NCBI GenBank assembly: GCA_023954715.1
Contig: JAGSHD010000008.1
Span: 124,001 to 188,000, forward strand
Direction: 5' to 3'
Source of the DNA: Candidatus Cloacimonadota bacterium
Lineage (GTDB): Bacteria > Muiribacteriota > UBA6191
Length of the DNA: 64,000 bases
Translations under genes and position numbers: made by a program
Notes under the pieces: model-generated
Seen by the model: only the letters and a program-made list of their open reading frames with translations
Told to the model about the DNA's origin: nothing
Database searches by the model: none
Part shown: positions 1-8,460 of the stretch, one piece after another
Layout: each line of letters begins with the position of its first letter
Position numbering within the stretch: the stretch's first letter is position 1

Positions 1-689
1 ATGTAAAACTCCATATCAAGAGCATTATGATGAGTTACAAACGGTCTTGCAGCAGCTCCACCAGGGATAGAGTGTAATACGGGAGTTTCTACCTCTATAT
101 AGTCTTGAGCATCTAGAGTTTTTCTGAAACTAGAGATTAATTTAGATCTAGTAATAAAAGTATTTCGAGCTTTTTCATTTACAATTAAGTCTAAATATCT
201 CTTACGATATCTAAGCTCCTTATCAGTAAGTCCATGAAACTTTTCAGGAAGAGGTCTTAGGGCACAAGATAATATAGTTAACTCACTTACTCGTACAGAA
301 AGCTCATCTTTTTTGGTTTTGAAAAGGGTACCTTTGATCCCAATGATATCTCCAACATATAGTTTTTTAAATGATAAAAATTCTTCTTCACTAACAGAGT
401 CTTTTCTTAGATAAAACTGTATAGAGCCTGTTAAATCTTGAAGGTTTCCAAAGGCAGCTTTTCCCATGCTTCTTTGGTTCATAATTCTACCAGCGATGCA
501 ATATTCACCTAAGTTCGTTGTGGCTTCTTCACCTTTTGGTTCAGCTTCATTCCAGTCATTAATTAGGTTTAATACTTTATGAGTACGTTTATATGCAGAA
601 CCAAAGGGGTCTATTCCCATATCTTTTAGATCTTGTAATCTTTCTTTTCTTGCAACGAGTTCGTCTTGTGCATTTACTTCTTGGCTCAT
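1..689 (-). CDS. lysS: lysyl-tRNA synthetase, N-terminal part (runs off the left edge)
   Basis: Class II lysyl-tRNA synthetase, which charges tRNA-Lys in the cytoplasm. About 229 codons are visible, starting from ATG at 689-687; the C-terminal half lies outside the window. The translation begins MSQEVNAQDELVARKERL and contains the N-terminal OB-fold anticodon-binding domain (around AGRIMNQRSMGKAAFGNLQD, then KGTLFKTKKDELSV). It continues into the class II core start with the motif 1 region (RYLDLIVN, FRKTLDAQDYIEVETPVL) and then IPGGAAARPF. The motif 2 and 3 residues are not in the window. An in-frame ATG and the family's usual short acidic N-terminus fit this start. Identification is by recognition of conserved LysRS segments and is firm. 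Confidence 0.95.
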   Translation of the reverse strand, partial: MSQEVNAQDELVARKERLQDLKDMGIDPFGSAYKRTHKVLNLINDWNEAEPKGEEATTNLGEYCIAGRIMNQRSMGKAAFGNLQDLTGSIQFYLRKDSVSEEEFLSFKKLYVGDIIGIKGTLFKTKKDELSVRVSELTILSCALRPLPEKFHGLTDKELRYRKRYLDLIVNEKARNTFITRSKLISSFRKTLDAQDYIEVETPVLHSIPGGAAARPFVTHHNALDMEFY

Positions 690-1018
690 GTGATTCCTTG
701 TGAATTTATATTTGGTGTGGTTTGTGTATAATTATGCATCACCAAAACATTATATAATTAAAATAGTTAGGCATTTATAATGCACAACAGTATTCAAGAA
801 AATTAAGTTCTTGGCAAGTCTTTTAAAAATTTAAACCATTTTTTTTAGAGTGTGTGAAGTAGTTGCTTTTAAAACTAGATGGTTAAGACATCTTTTTTGA
901 ATCAGTTCAAATTAATCTAGTCTTGAGTCATAACATTAGTTCATTTTTACTATTTTAAGTGAAGTTTTTTCTTGTTACAATGTATAGGTAGTTAAATCTA
1001 ACATTAGGAACCATTAAT
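690..1018. promoter_or_regulatory. divergent intergenic region between lysS and the HEAT-like gene
   Basis: This AT-rich spacer holds no ORF that I can support. It must carry the promoters for lysS (leftward) and the gene at 1019 (rightward). A TACAAT hexamer at 976-981 is a possible -10 for the rightward gene, but its -35 is weak. An 8-mer TTGGCAAG at 811-818 recurs upstream of both chaperone operons in this window (see findings). A leftward TATAAT-like element lies near 750-756. Promoter assignments are inference. Confidence 0.35.
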
Positions 1019-2770
1019 ATGGATGATCAAATTGTTCGAAATACAGTGGCTAAGTTGTTCTCAACAGATCGTGAGTTACGGCTTGAGACCTTAAAAGAAA
1101 TTTCAATAGCAGATATGCCTGCTTATGATAAAGCACTAGTCTATTTCTTTAGAAGCGATCCAAGCATCGAAGAGAAAATTATTTGTATACGATCATTTCA
1201 TAACTTTGATAGAGAAGGTGTTTTAGAGTGTATAGAAGATGCTAGTGTAGACGAATACTATGAGATTCGTTTGTCCGCTTTTAAAAGAGTAGCGAAGCTT
1301 AAAACAGACCAAGACTTAATCAAGTACTCTTACATTTTGTTACGAGGATTACTGGACTCACATGCTGAAAATTTGGCCTTTTGTCTTGAAATATTTCAGA
1401 GTTCTAAACTGAAGGATAAATTAAGTCAATTGATTGCTATCCATTATGATCAAAATAATCCGTCATCATGTTTGGCGACTTTGTTTTTAATTTATGAGTT
1501 AAATTTGTCTGATCAACTATTTGTTTTGGAGACTTGTTTAAATCATGAAGACTCTAGAGTCAGTTCTTATGCTGTAAAACTACTTCCTCTTTACATTAAG
1601 AAGTTTCCTCACCTTAAAGACTTAGAAGTTCGAACAAGAGTGATCGACACAGAAGAAGTAGACTTAAAGCAGTTAAGTACAACTTTAAAAGATAAGGATA
1701 TTACAAAAGTTGTTGATTATCTGATTAAGCTTAGAAAGCTACCAAAGACAATGCTGACTACTGAGGTATTGGATTGCTTATTGTCTCATCTAAAAGATGA
1801 GATTAATCCATTTATCATCGCAACAATTATAAAGACTTTGCCATGTTTTGAAAACTTTAAGGCTTATGATGAAATTTGTGAGTATTTGTTACACGAGGAT
1901 CAAAGAGTAGTAGCTAACTGTGTAGAGTGTCTATCTGACCAAGGAGATAAAAGAGTTTTAGAGTTTATTGCTCTCAAAATCGCTCACCTAGATTATTCTA
2001 ACAAAGAAGATCTTCGTATTATTTCGGGTGCTATGAAAGTCCTAAGAAAATACGAACCAAATCTAGCTCTTCAATATATGAGAGGTTTAACAGTAGCTAA
2101 CGATCATGCTGTATATACTTATTTACATGATGTGAGAGAGTGGGATGATGATCAACTTCTTGAAAGTGTGTTTTTACTTTTAAGTCGAGAAAATAGAGTT
2201 CGAATTGTCTCATCATTATGTAATTATTTTAAAAAACATTCGGATCTGGCATCGTTTCGACTATTTATAAATTTAATTAATCATACGACTGACACTGAAA
2301 AAAGAAAGGTTTTAGTTGATTGCTATAGTGAGCTTTTAGGTAAGTATCAAGATGAAGAACTACCTATTTTAGTTGATAGAAGCGATCCTTTTTACAATGA
2401 GTTAAAGCCTTCTTCTAAGCTTAGTTTTAACAAACGGTTGATCTTGTTTAGTCTTGTGGCTATCGTATGTATCTCTATTTGGGTTGCTTATGTACTGCCT
2501 ACTTCAAGGCCAGTTGTGGAGACTGTAAAAGTCGTACCTACTCTTTTAAAAATAGGGGATGAAGTCACTTTAAAGGCTAAAGTAGTTAATCAAGATAAGC
2601 AATATTACTATATAGAGTCAGAAGGCAAGTACTATCAAATTGAAAAAGCAAGTCAGTACGATTTTTTGATTGACGATATTGTCGATATACAAGTTGAATA
2701 TATTAAAAAGACGAAGTTTTCTGGAGTAAAAGTTCTTAAGATTTTATCCGTTAACTCAGTAAATCAATAA
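1019..2770 (+). CDS. HEAT-like helical repeat protein with C-terminal membrane anchor
   Basis: No named family recognised. Residues 1-465 are almost wholly helical, with repeated pairs of amphipathic helices typical of HEAT/ARM-like solenoids, for example RVSSYAVKLLPLY and QRVVANCVECLSDQGDKRVL, where RV plus A/V patterns recur about every 35-40 residues. A single hydrophobic segment near residues 474-494 (LILFSLVAIVCISIWVAYVL) is followed by a roughly 85-residue, beta-rich tail with valines, lysines and tyrosines that could be a small barrel. There is no N-terminal signal peptide, so the solenoid is probably cytoplasmic and the tail periplasmic. The gene stands alone, between divergent lysS and convergent ychJ. 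Function is unknown; a scaffolding or protein-interaction role is inferred from the repeat architecture only. Confidence 0.7.
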   Translation: MDDQIVRNTVAKLFSTDRELRLETLKEISIADMPAYDKALVYFFRSDPSIEEKIICIRSFHNFDREGVLECIEDASVDEYYEIRLSAFKRVAKLKTDQDLIKYSYILLRGLLDSHAENLAFCLEIFQSSKLKDKLSQLIAIHYDQNNPSSCLATLFLIYELNLSDQLFVLETCLNHEDSRVSSYAVKLLPLYIKKFPHLKDLEVRTRVIDTEEVDLKQLSTTLKDKDITKVVDYLIKLRKLPKTMLTTEVLDCLLSHLKDEINPFIIATIIKTLPCFENFKAYDEICEYLLHEDQRVVANCVECLSDQGDKRVLEFIALKIAHLDYSNKEDLRIISGAMKVLRKYEPNLALQYMRGLTVANDHAVYTYLHDVREWDDDQLLESVFLLLSRENRVRIVSSLCNYFKKHSDLASFRLFINLINHTTDTEKRKVLVDCYSELLGKYQDEELPILVDRSDPFYNELKPSSKLSFNKRLILFSLVAIVCISIWVAYVLPTSRPVVETVKVVPTLLKIGDEVTLKAKVVNQDKQYYYIESEGKYYQIEKASQYDFLIDDIVDIQVEYIKKTKFSGVKVLKILSVNSVNQ

Positions 2771-2803
2771 TTATAGTTTACCTTGATTTATAAGAGGGCT
2801 GAA

Positions 2804-3220
2804 TCATGCTCCAAGATCACGTCCATAGATTGTACCGTCTACATACATCCATTTATTGTTATGCCGCTTAAAGTTAGATAATTCATGGTGATGATGACTT
2901 TGTCCCTTTACTTTATATTCAGCCAAAAACTCGACTTTACCAATTTTGTCTGTTTTCGACCCTAGCTTTGTTTCTAAAACCTCTAAGGAAATCCATTGCG
3001 CCTCTTCAATCCATGACTCTATTTCTGTACGTAGTCGTTTCGTTCTGACTTTTGGGTGCGTTGTATTATATAAATAGTCCACTATGTTTTTAACATAGGC
3101 ACTATATCGAGATCTCATTAGTAATTCGGCACTTTGGGCTGATTGAGTACCAGTATGATAGGGTTGGCAGCAATCTTTATATTCAGTTTGTGGATTACAA
3201 GGACAGGATAGCTTAGTCAT
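2804..3220 (-). CDS. ychJ: YchJ/UPF0225 family SEC-C protein
   Basis: 138 residues beginning with a SEC-C type zinc-binding motif, Cys6, Cys8, Cys17 and Cys18 (CPCN...YKDCCQPYH). It is followed by the YchJ signature AELLMRSRYSAYV and NTTHP and a compact NTF2-like alpha-beta domain that ends in WMYVDGTIYGR. E. coli YchJ is somewhat longer and has a second SEC-C motif at its C-terminus; that second motif is absent here, so this protein has one zinc knuckle only. The family's biochemical function is not established. It is convergent with the HEAT-like gene, with only 33 bp between them, and is separated by a strong terminator from the secreted protein encoded upstream of it on the same strand. 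Family assignment is firm; function is unknown. Confidence 0.85.
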   Translation of the reverse strand: MTKLSCPCNPQTEYKDCCQPYHTGTQSAQSAELLMRSRYSAYVKNIVDYLYNTTHPKVRTKRLRTEIESWIEEAQWISLEVLETKLGSKTDKIGKVEFLAEYKVKGQSHHHHELSNFKRHNNKWMYVDGTIYGRDLGA

Positions 3221-3254
3221 TAGATTTTGGTCGCTCCATTAAAGTTTGGGCAAT

Positions 3255-3282
3255 AAAAAAAGCTCCTACAAATTGTAGGAGC
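3255..3282 (-). terminator. rho-independent terminator after the HExxH protein gene
   Basis: Nine-base stem GCTCCTACA / TGTAGGAGC with a 3-base loop at 3262-3282. On the minus strand it is followed by a run of seven T (A-run at 3255-3261). It sits 15 bp past the stop of the secreted HExxH gene and before ychJ, so the two genes are probably separate transcripts. Confidence 0.9.
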
Positions 3283-3296
3283 CAATATATTAAGTT

Positions 3297-4931
3297 TTAT
3301 TTAAACTGGTTTAAGAGTTTTACAGATTCAGCAGTTTTTTGGTTTTTGCTGATTGCATCTACTAGCTTGTTATAACTGTCATGGCAATCTTTATCAAGAT
3401 TGGCATTACATCTTGTCTTACTTGAACCAGGAGCAGCTGCAATACTGCTTTGCTCTGCCTGCTGCACTCTAAAGTTCATGCGATTCACTCTTTGCTCGTA
3501 AGCTGCTACCATTATTGCTTGATCCATATTGTCAGCTAGCATTTTGTTGGTATTATATAACTCTTGATATAACTCAAGCTCTGCTTTTAGTTTGTTTCGT
3601 GCTGTTCTGTCCCAAAAGTTCATCTTTTGGTATGACTGAAGTGATCGATTATGGTTAAATCGAATCTTAGATAGGTTATTTAACAACATATTGGCAATCT
3701 CTTCTTGATTTTCCCCACCACTCATTAATCGCCCTTTAAGTTGATCCTCTAGGTTTTTAACTAAAGATTGTTGAAATCCTAGTCTTCTTTGGATTTCTTG
3801 ATAGTGTGCACCGGCATACCACTCAACATTAGAAATATCTAATCTCAATTGAGCATAAGTATTTAAACTACTTTGATAGTCATTAAACAGTTTTAACAAG
3901 TCCGAATCCGTCTGAGATGGAGCATGTTGATGATAAGTAGGAACAGCTACGGCAGGAGGGTTTTCAGGAGTTTCTACGATCAATGCTCCACCTAAAGGCT
4001 GAGAAAATTGATTGATAGAATCTTTTTTTAGAATTTCAGAAAGAGCTCCCGCATCTTCAGGATTGTTGGCAGCAAAGTTTCTTAGAGTTTGATTAAAGTT
4101 ATCTGTTGTTCCTTGTGCCATAGCATCAAGCAACTTTTGAAAGCCATTATTAATTGTATTGTGGTTTGCAATGTGTAACATCACTGTTGCTACCCATCCT
4201 TCTGTTTTCATTAGATCTTCAGGACTTTTTGGTTGCCCATTGTCTTGATATGCATAAGCATTTTGAGTTAATGACTCAGCCGGATCCTCAGCTATTGTAT
4301 TACGTCCAGTAAAATACGCACCAACAAATTCAGCATAACCTTCAATTAAACCCAATTGCTCATCAGTGATTAAGTCTCCATAATGAGCTCTACCTAACCA
4401 AGGAGTTTCTGGAAGATTGTTTTTTCCGTAAGCAACTCTCATTATTCCGTGACCGATTTCATGGACTAAAGTTTGTTCTACTAAAGACTGATCTTTTGAG
4501 TTAAACATTGCATCATTCATATCAATTACAACTCTTGGTTGATCATATTTATGATTACGACCTTGTTGATCCTGAATTGAGAAAGTAGCTTTCCAATCAT
4601 TGAAAGTACCGGTTTGATTACCAAGTTCAACAAAAACAGGGTTAGACTTTAAATTTGCATGAAAACCAGCAGGGGTATCTTGCTTTTTTTTGTTCACTTC
4701 TGCTTTTTGATGGGCTGCAATCACCTTTTGAACGCCACTATCACGATAAAAACGATCATACAAAGTTCGATGATTTGGATTAGAAGAGTCCGCTACTTTA
4801 TACATTGGATCTCCCGAACTATCTTGTCCGATTTTGACGAGAAATACCATTTTATCTGACTGTAGTGGCTGTGCAAATACAGCTGTCAAACACAATAAAA
4901 AACTAAATACAGATAATATATTTTTGAACAT
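3297..4931 (-). CDS. secreted putative zinc metallopeptidase (HExxH ... EGxAE)
   Basis: A 544-residue exported protein with a clear signal peptide (MFKNILSVFSFLLCLTAVFA, likely cut after Ala20). It contains HEIGH at residues 157-161 followed by GIM, and, 40 residues after the first His, EGYAE (197-201). This matches the HExxH plus downstream-Glu arrangement of gluzincin-type metallopeptidases. Two active-site His, the catalytic Glu and a possible third ligand are therefore present. The C-terminal third (residues 345-500) is mostly alpha-helical and coiled-coil-like. A distant paralogue with the same HExxHGIM and EGxAE pattern is encoded at 23306-24910. The gene is monocistronic, with its own terminator. 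Peptidase function is inferred from the motif; the substrate is unknown. Confidence 0.75.
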   Translation of the reverse strand: MFKNILSVFSFLLCLTAVFAQPLQSDKMVFLVKIGQDSSGDPMYKVADSSNPNHRTLYDRFYRDSGVQKVIAAHQKAEVNKKKQDTPAGFHANLKSNPVFVELGNQTGTFNDWKATFSIQDQQGRNHKYDQPRVVIDMNDAMFNSKDQSLVEQTLVHEIGHGIMRVAYGKNNLPETPWLGRAHYGDLITDEQLGLIEGYAEFVGAYFTGRNTIAEDPAESLTQNAYAYQDNGQPKSPEDLMKTEGWVATVMLHIANHNTINNGFQKLLDAMAQGTTDNFNQTLRNFAANNPEDAGALSEILKKDSINQFSQPLGGALIVETPENPPAVAVPTYHQHAPSQTDSDLLKLFNDYQSSLNTYAQLRLDISNVEWYAGAHYQEIQRRLGFQQSLVKNLEDQLKGRLMSGGENQEEIANMLLNNLSKIRFNHNRSLQSYQKMNFWDRTARNKLKAELELYQELYNTNKMLADNMDQAIMVAAYEQRVNRMNFRVQQAEQSSIAAAPGSSKTRCNANLDKDCHDSYNKLVDAISKNQKTAESVKLLNQFK

Positions 4932-5061
4932 TGAATTCTCCGTTGGCTTGTTTCAATTAGGTGAAACTAAATCTTCTTACATCTTACTACGATAGAAGTA
5001 CAAATTTGTTTCCGATTGTTGAATAAGAAATTCATTTGTAAAATAAAGGCCCTAAACACGA

Positions 5062-5616
5062 TTATACTTTTAAGATGCTTTCTATTGATAAAGTACGATT
5101 ATTGAGTTTAAAATAACTTGAATCATCAATATATAAAGAGGGGCAAGATAAGGCATCTATCAAGTTATATTTGTTTAAAGGAAAATGAAAGCTTTTGATA
5201 TAATGAGTTTGCTTTGAAAATTTTTTAACTTCGTTTACTTCAATCAATACAGGAGTACTAGACCGAGCTAAAAAAACTTGCTTACAATTTTGGTAGAGAT
5301 GTAGACTTGAAGTGTGTAAATACCAGCCTGATCCACTTAAAGTATCTAAGAAGTCTAATATATTTAAAACATCAATACAAATATGGTGTAAGCCTGGGCC
5401 TCGACTTTGCATAGCCCTTTTGTAGGGGCCGTCGCTAATCGCTTCAAGCAATAACATTTTTGCTGTACTACAGTTAGGGCCAATGTAAATCTCTTTCGTG
5501 CCTTCTGATTCAAAGGTCTCGACAGGTCCTAACTCTAAACTCGAAAACAATTGAGACTGGACAATCTGATCCAGATCTTCTACTAATAATGCAATATGAT
5601 TTAGTTGAGCTTTCAT
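5062..5616 (-). CDS. VOC superfamily protein (methylmalonyl-CoA epimerase-like)
   Basis: 184 residues. The first 130 fit a vicinal-oxygen-chelate fold with two beta-alpha-beta-beta-beta units: NHIALLVEDLD at the start, LLLEA in the middle, then RGPGLHHICIDV and a last strand VLIEVNEV. His7, the Glu in LLLEA, a His of GLHHI and the Glu in LIEV occupy the usual metal-ligand places of methylmalonyl-CoA epimerases. The spacing is unusual, and a roughly 50-residue C-terminal extension without recognisable features follows. It is the last gene of the HD-GYP/kinase/regulator operon, starting 4 bp after the regulator's stop. That placement suggests a sensory or signal-coupled role rather than propionate metabolism, because no mutase or carboxylase gene is nearby. 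Fold assignment is good; enzymatic activity is uncertain. Confidence 0.7.
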   Translation of the reverse strand: MKAQLNHIALLVEDLDQIVQSQLFSSLELGPVETFESEGTKEIYIGPNCSTAKMLLLEAISDGPYKRAMQSRGPGLHHICIDVLNILDFLDTLSGSGWYLHTSSLHLYQNCKQVFLARSSTPVLIEVNEVKKFSKQTHYIKSFHFPLNKYNLIDALSCPSLYIDDSSYFKLNNRTLSIESILKV

Positions 5617-5620
5617 TAAG

Positions 5621-6010
5621 TTAGAAGTCGAGCTCTACCCCGAAATGGTTGGCTGCGATCTCCATGATTTCGTCAGGGTCAAATGGTTTTGTGAGGTACT
5701 TGTTGGCGCCACACTCTTCACCGCGTAGTCGATCTATTTCTTGGCCTTTAGCAGTTAAAAGTACGATATAAATATCCTTAGTATCTTCATTAGACTTGAC
5801 TTGTGAGCAAACATCGAATCCATTAACTCTTGGCATCATTACATCTAAAAAGATTAAACTAGGTTTTTCTTCTTGAATACTTTTTAAAGCGAGTTCACCA
5901 TTTTCAGCAGTTTCGATTTCAATATCATAATCTTCTAAGTCTTCTAATGTTTGTTCTAGTAAAAACCTAAGATGAGATTCATCATCAACAATTAATATTT
6001 TTTTATTCAT
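5621..6010 (-). CDS. single-domain response regulator (CheY/Spo0F-like)
   Basis: A stand-alone 129-residue receiver domain with no output domain. It carries the acidic pocket (Asp9, Asp10), the phosphoacceptor Asp56 in LIFLDVMMPRVNG, the conserved Thr in VLLTAKG and Lys108 in YLTKPFDPDE, so it should be phosphorylatable. It begins 2 bp after the stop of the hybrid kinase gene and is clearly co-transcribed with it. The kinase's own receivers are degenerate (Lys replaced in the first, weak conservation in the second), so this small protein is the most likely real phosphate acceptor of the system. Cytoplasmic. How the signal is read out is not visible; interaction with the HD-GYP protein of the same operon is a reasonable guess. 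Confidence 0.92.
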   Translation of the reverse strand: MNKKILIVDDESHLRFLLEQTLEDLEDYDIEIETAENGELALKSIQEEKPSLIFLDVMMPRVNGFDVCSQVKSNEDTKDIYIVLLTAKGQEIDRLRGEECGANKYLTKPFDPDEIMEIAANHFGVELDF

Positions 6011-6012
6011 TT

Positions 6013-8460
6013 CTAGCCTCTTATTCGTTTTCCAAATAATTCGTTGATAGAGTTGGTTACATCAATAGTACTACATAATCCTTTTATAGGGGCTGCATCA
6101 ATGACTTGTGCTACTTGACCCGCATGAATCACTGCAATTACGGGTAATTTTTTTGTTCGGTCAAGTTTTTTTACCATTTTAAAGAATTGGTTCGGGCTCA
6201 AATCAAAGTCTTTGAAGTCTATAAATATAGCAGTAGGTAGATCAGATTCTAATGACCTTTGAAACTGGACAGAAGTATCAAAATGTTCGACAGTAATCCC
6301 CATGTTTTTCAACTCGGTTGTGTATGCACGTCTGTTGTTTCTTGGAAAACCAACAAAACTAGCTTTAGCAGTAGAAAGTGAAGAGTGTGTATCTCTTACT
6401 ATCTCATTTAAGCGATCAAGAATTTTCTCTGCATCAATAGGGTCTGTAACGTAAGTGTTGGCACCTAAGACCATTTCATGGTTTTGATTTAAGATGATAG
6501 AAAGAAGTACGATAGGTATGTCTTTTGTGAGGTCATCGCTTTTCAAATAGTGAGGAGTATCAAATCCGTCTATATCATACATCATAATATCTATAATTAT
6601 TGCATTAACGGGGTACTCTCGGGCTAAATCATAGGCTTCTTTGCCGTTAACGGCTTGGATTGTTCGGTAGCCTTCATTTTCTAAAGAAACTTTAATTAGG
6701 TCTCTTACACCCTCATCTTCATCTGCAATCAAAATCAAGTATTCAGATTTCTCCATTTTGTCTAATTTATCTTCAAGCTTGAAGGTTACTTCTTTTACAG
6801 TTTCAGGAACTGGATTACTTTGATCAAACGGGAGAGCAAAATAAAATGTGGAGCCTTTATGTGGTTTGGAGTCCGCCCAAATTTGTCCGTTGTGGACTTC
6901 AATGATTTCACGGCATATAGGTAAACCTAGACCTGTTCCTTGAGGTTTGTCTGTTAAAGTATCTCCAACCTGTTGAAACTTATCAAACACTTTTAACAGA
7001 TCCTCTTCAACTATACCGATACCAGTATCTTTTACTGAACATTGAATCCAATCGTCTTTCATCTCGACTCTACAAGTAATCCTGCCATCTTTGGTAAATT
7101 TAATAGCGTTTGAGATCAGGTTGGTCATTACCTGAAGGATTCTGTCACGATCCCCTTTGATAAGAGCAGGCTTGGTATGAGAGTACTTTAGCTCCAACTC
7201 TATGTTGGATTGCTCTGTTAAGCTATGCAGATTGTTAAAAGCTCTCTCAAACAACTGCTCTAATTGTAACTCTTCGAAATTGAAAGACATTTTTCCCGAT
7301 TCAATTTTAGCTAAATCCAAAACGTCGTTTATCAAACGGGCTAAACGGTTTGACTCTTGTGTAATAATATCGAGATTTGTACCAATTGTATTTTTAGCTT
7401 TTGTGGTTTTTTTATTATCTTCAGGAAGGTTGGGTATAATATGTCGGTTGAATTGTTTATCAATCATTTTGGCAAAGCCTAAGATAGATGTCAAAGGGGT
7501 TCTTAGTTCATGTGAAACTGTTGATAAAAAAGAAGATTTTAGCTTGTCTAACTCTTGAAGTTCAGCATAGGCAGTTAATAATTCTTGGGTACGTTCTTCT
7601 ACCATAAACTCCAAATCTTTGTTTAGTTTCCAGAGGTTTGATCTAGACTCTTGGAGAGATTGGGCCATAGTATTGAAGTTGTTTGCCAGCACAGAAATTT
7701 CATCGGTTCCTTGGATGTTTACTCTTTCATCTAAGTATCCTGTGGCTAATCGATTTGCAATGCGAGTCATCTCTATCAAAGGCTTTGACACAACTTTACC
7801 ATATAAAAAAGCAAGTATAATAGCAACTAAACAGATAGCCATAGTAATTTTAACAACATCAGAGTATGTCTTTTGAATGGATGTTTCCATTTTTTCAAAA
7901 CTGATTCCAATTCTTAATAGGCCAAGGTTTCTGCCTTCTTGCATTCTTTGTCGAGCTTCAATTGGGTTTGAGTAACGCTCAGTGGTATAAATGTCAGACT
8001 CTGTGATAGGCATAACAAAGTCATATACTTTGATACCACTGGATGTGGGGATTTTTCTATAGGTTGGCTCGTTTAAGTTTTCTAAAAAATTTTGAGTGTA
8101 TTCGTCGGTGATTCTTTTGCCAACTAAAGAGGGGTTGTTATGTCCTATAATAACGCCTTTTTGATCAATAATTATAACGTGGTGTACATCCTCTTTATTG
8201 ATCTCACTTTCAATTAAGGATTTAATAAATGCTCTATTTTGAGTGGTCATAGAGTACTTTACATTTTGAGAAAAGTTGGTGATGCTACTCATTCCTCGTA
8301 AACGGATTTGACGATTGAGTTCATCTTCAATTTGACCCATTAAAAATAGGCTTAAAGTTGCACATACGCAAAGTATCAATGCAGAGGAAAACAATGCAAA
8401 CTTATATTTTAGCGATATGGTTACCGCTAATTTATTTTCGAAGCCGTCGGTCGATGTCAT
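6013..8460 (-). CDS. hybrid sensor histidine kinase with two degenerate receiver domains
   Basis: 815 residues. In order: membrane segment near 21-41, periplasmic Cache-like sensor about 45-200 (HVIIIDQKGVIIGHNNP is typical), second membrane segment 203-222, HAMP 222-275, short coiled coil, HisKA with His317 in STVSHELRTPL, HATPase_c 400-545 with N-box (LISNAIKFTKDG), DTGIGI and GTGLGL, then two receiver-like domains. Receiver 1 (about 575-685) keeps Asp624 (IIIDIMM) but has TDP where Lys-Pro is expected. Receiver 2 (700-812) is poorly conserved, with Asp748. The start overlaps the end of the HD-GYP gene by 29 bp. It is an inner-membrane sensor for an unknown ligand, presumably phosphorylating the CheY-like protein encoded next. 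Confidence 0.92.
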   Translation of the reverse strand: MTSTDGFENKLAVTISLKYKFALFSSALILCVCATLSLFLMGQIEDELNRQIRLRGMSSITNFSQNVKYSMTTQNRAFIKSLIESEINKEDVHHVIIIDQKGVIIGHNNPSLVGKRITDEYTQNFLENLNEPTYRKIPTSSGIKVYDFVMPITESDIYTTERYSNPIEARQRMQEGRNLGLLRIGISFEKMETSIQKTYSDVVKITMAICLVAIILAFLYGKVVSKPLIEMTRIANRLATGYLDERVNIQGTDEISVLANNFNTMAQSLQESRSNLWKLNKDLEFMVEERTQELLTAYAELQELDKLKSSFLSTVSHELRTPLTSILGFAKMIDKQFNRHIIPNLPEDNKKTTKAKNTIGTNLDIITQESNRLARLINDVLDLAKIESGKMSFNFEELQLEQLFERAFNNLHSLTEQSNIELELKYSHTKPALIKGDRDRILQVMTNLISNAIKFTKDGRITCRVEMKDDWIQCSVKDTGIGIVEEDLLKVFDKFQQVGDTLTDKPQGTGLGLPICREIIEVHNGQIWADSKPHKGSTFYFALPFDQSNPVPETVKEVTFKLEDKLDKMEKSEYLILIADEDEGVRDLIKVSLENEGYRTIQAVNGKEAYDLAREYPVNAIIIDIMMYDIDGFDTPHYLKSDDLTKDIPIVLLSIILNQNHEMVLGANTYVTDPIDAEKILDRLNEIVRDTHSSLSTAKASFVGFPRNNRRAYTTELKNMGITVEHFDTSVQFQRSLESDLPTAIFIDFKDFDLSPNQFFKMVKKLDRTKKLPVIAVIHAGQVAQVIDAAPIKGLCSTIDVTNSINELFGKRIRG

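Noticed and set aside
5062..5616. Calling the VOC gene methylmalonyl-CoA epimerase
   Set aside because: No mutase or carboxylase is near, the spacing of ligands is not standard and the C-terminal extension is atypical.
7202..7558. 118-codon plus-strand ORF within the hybrid kinase gene
   Set aside because: Lies opposite a well-supported kinase domain and has no ribosome site or family features.
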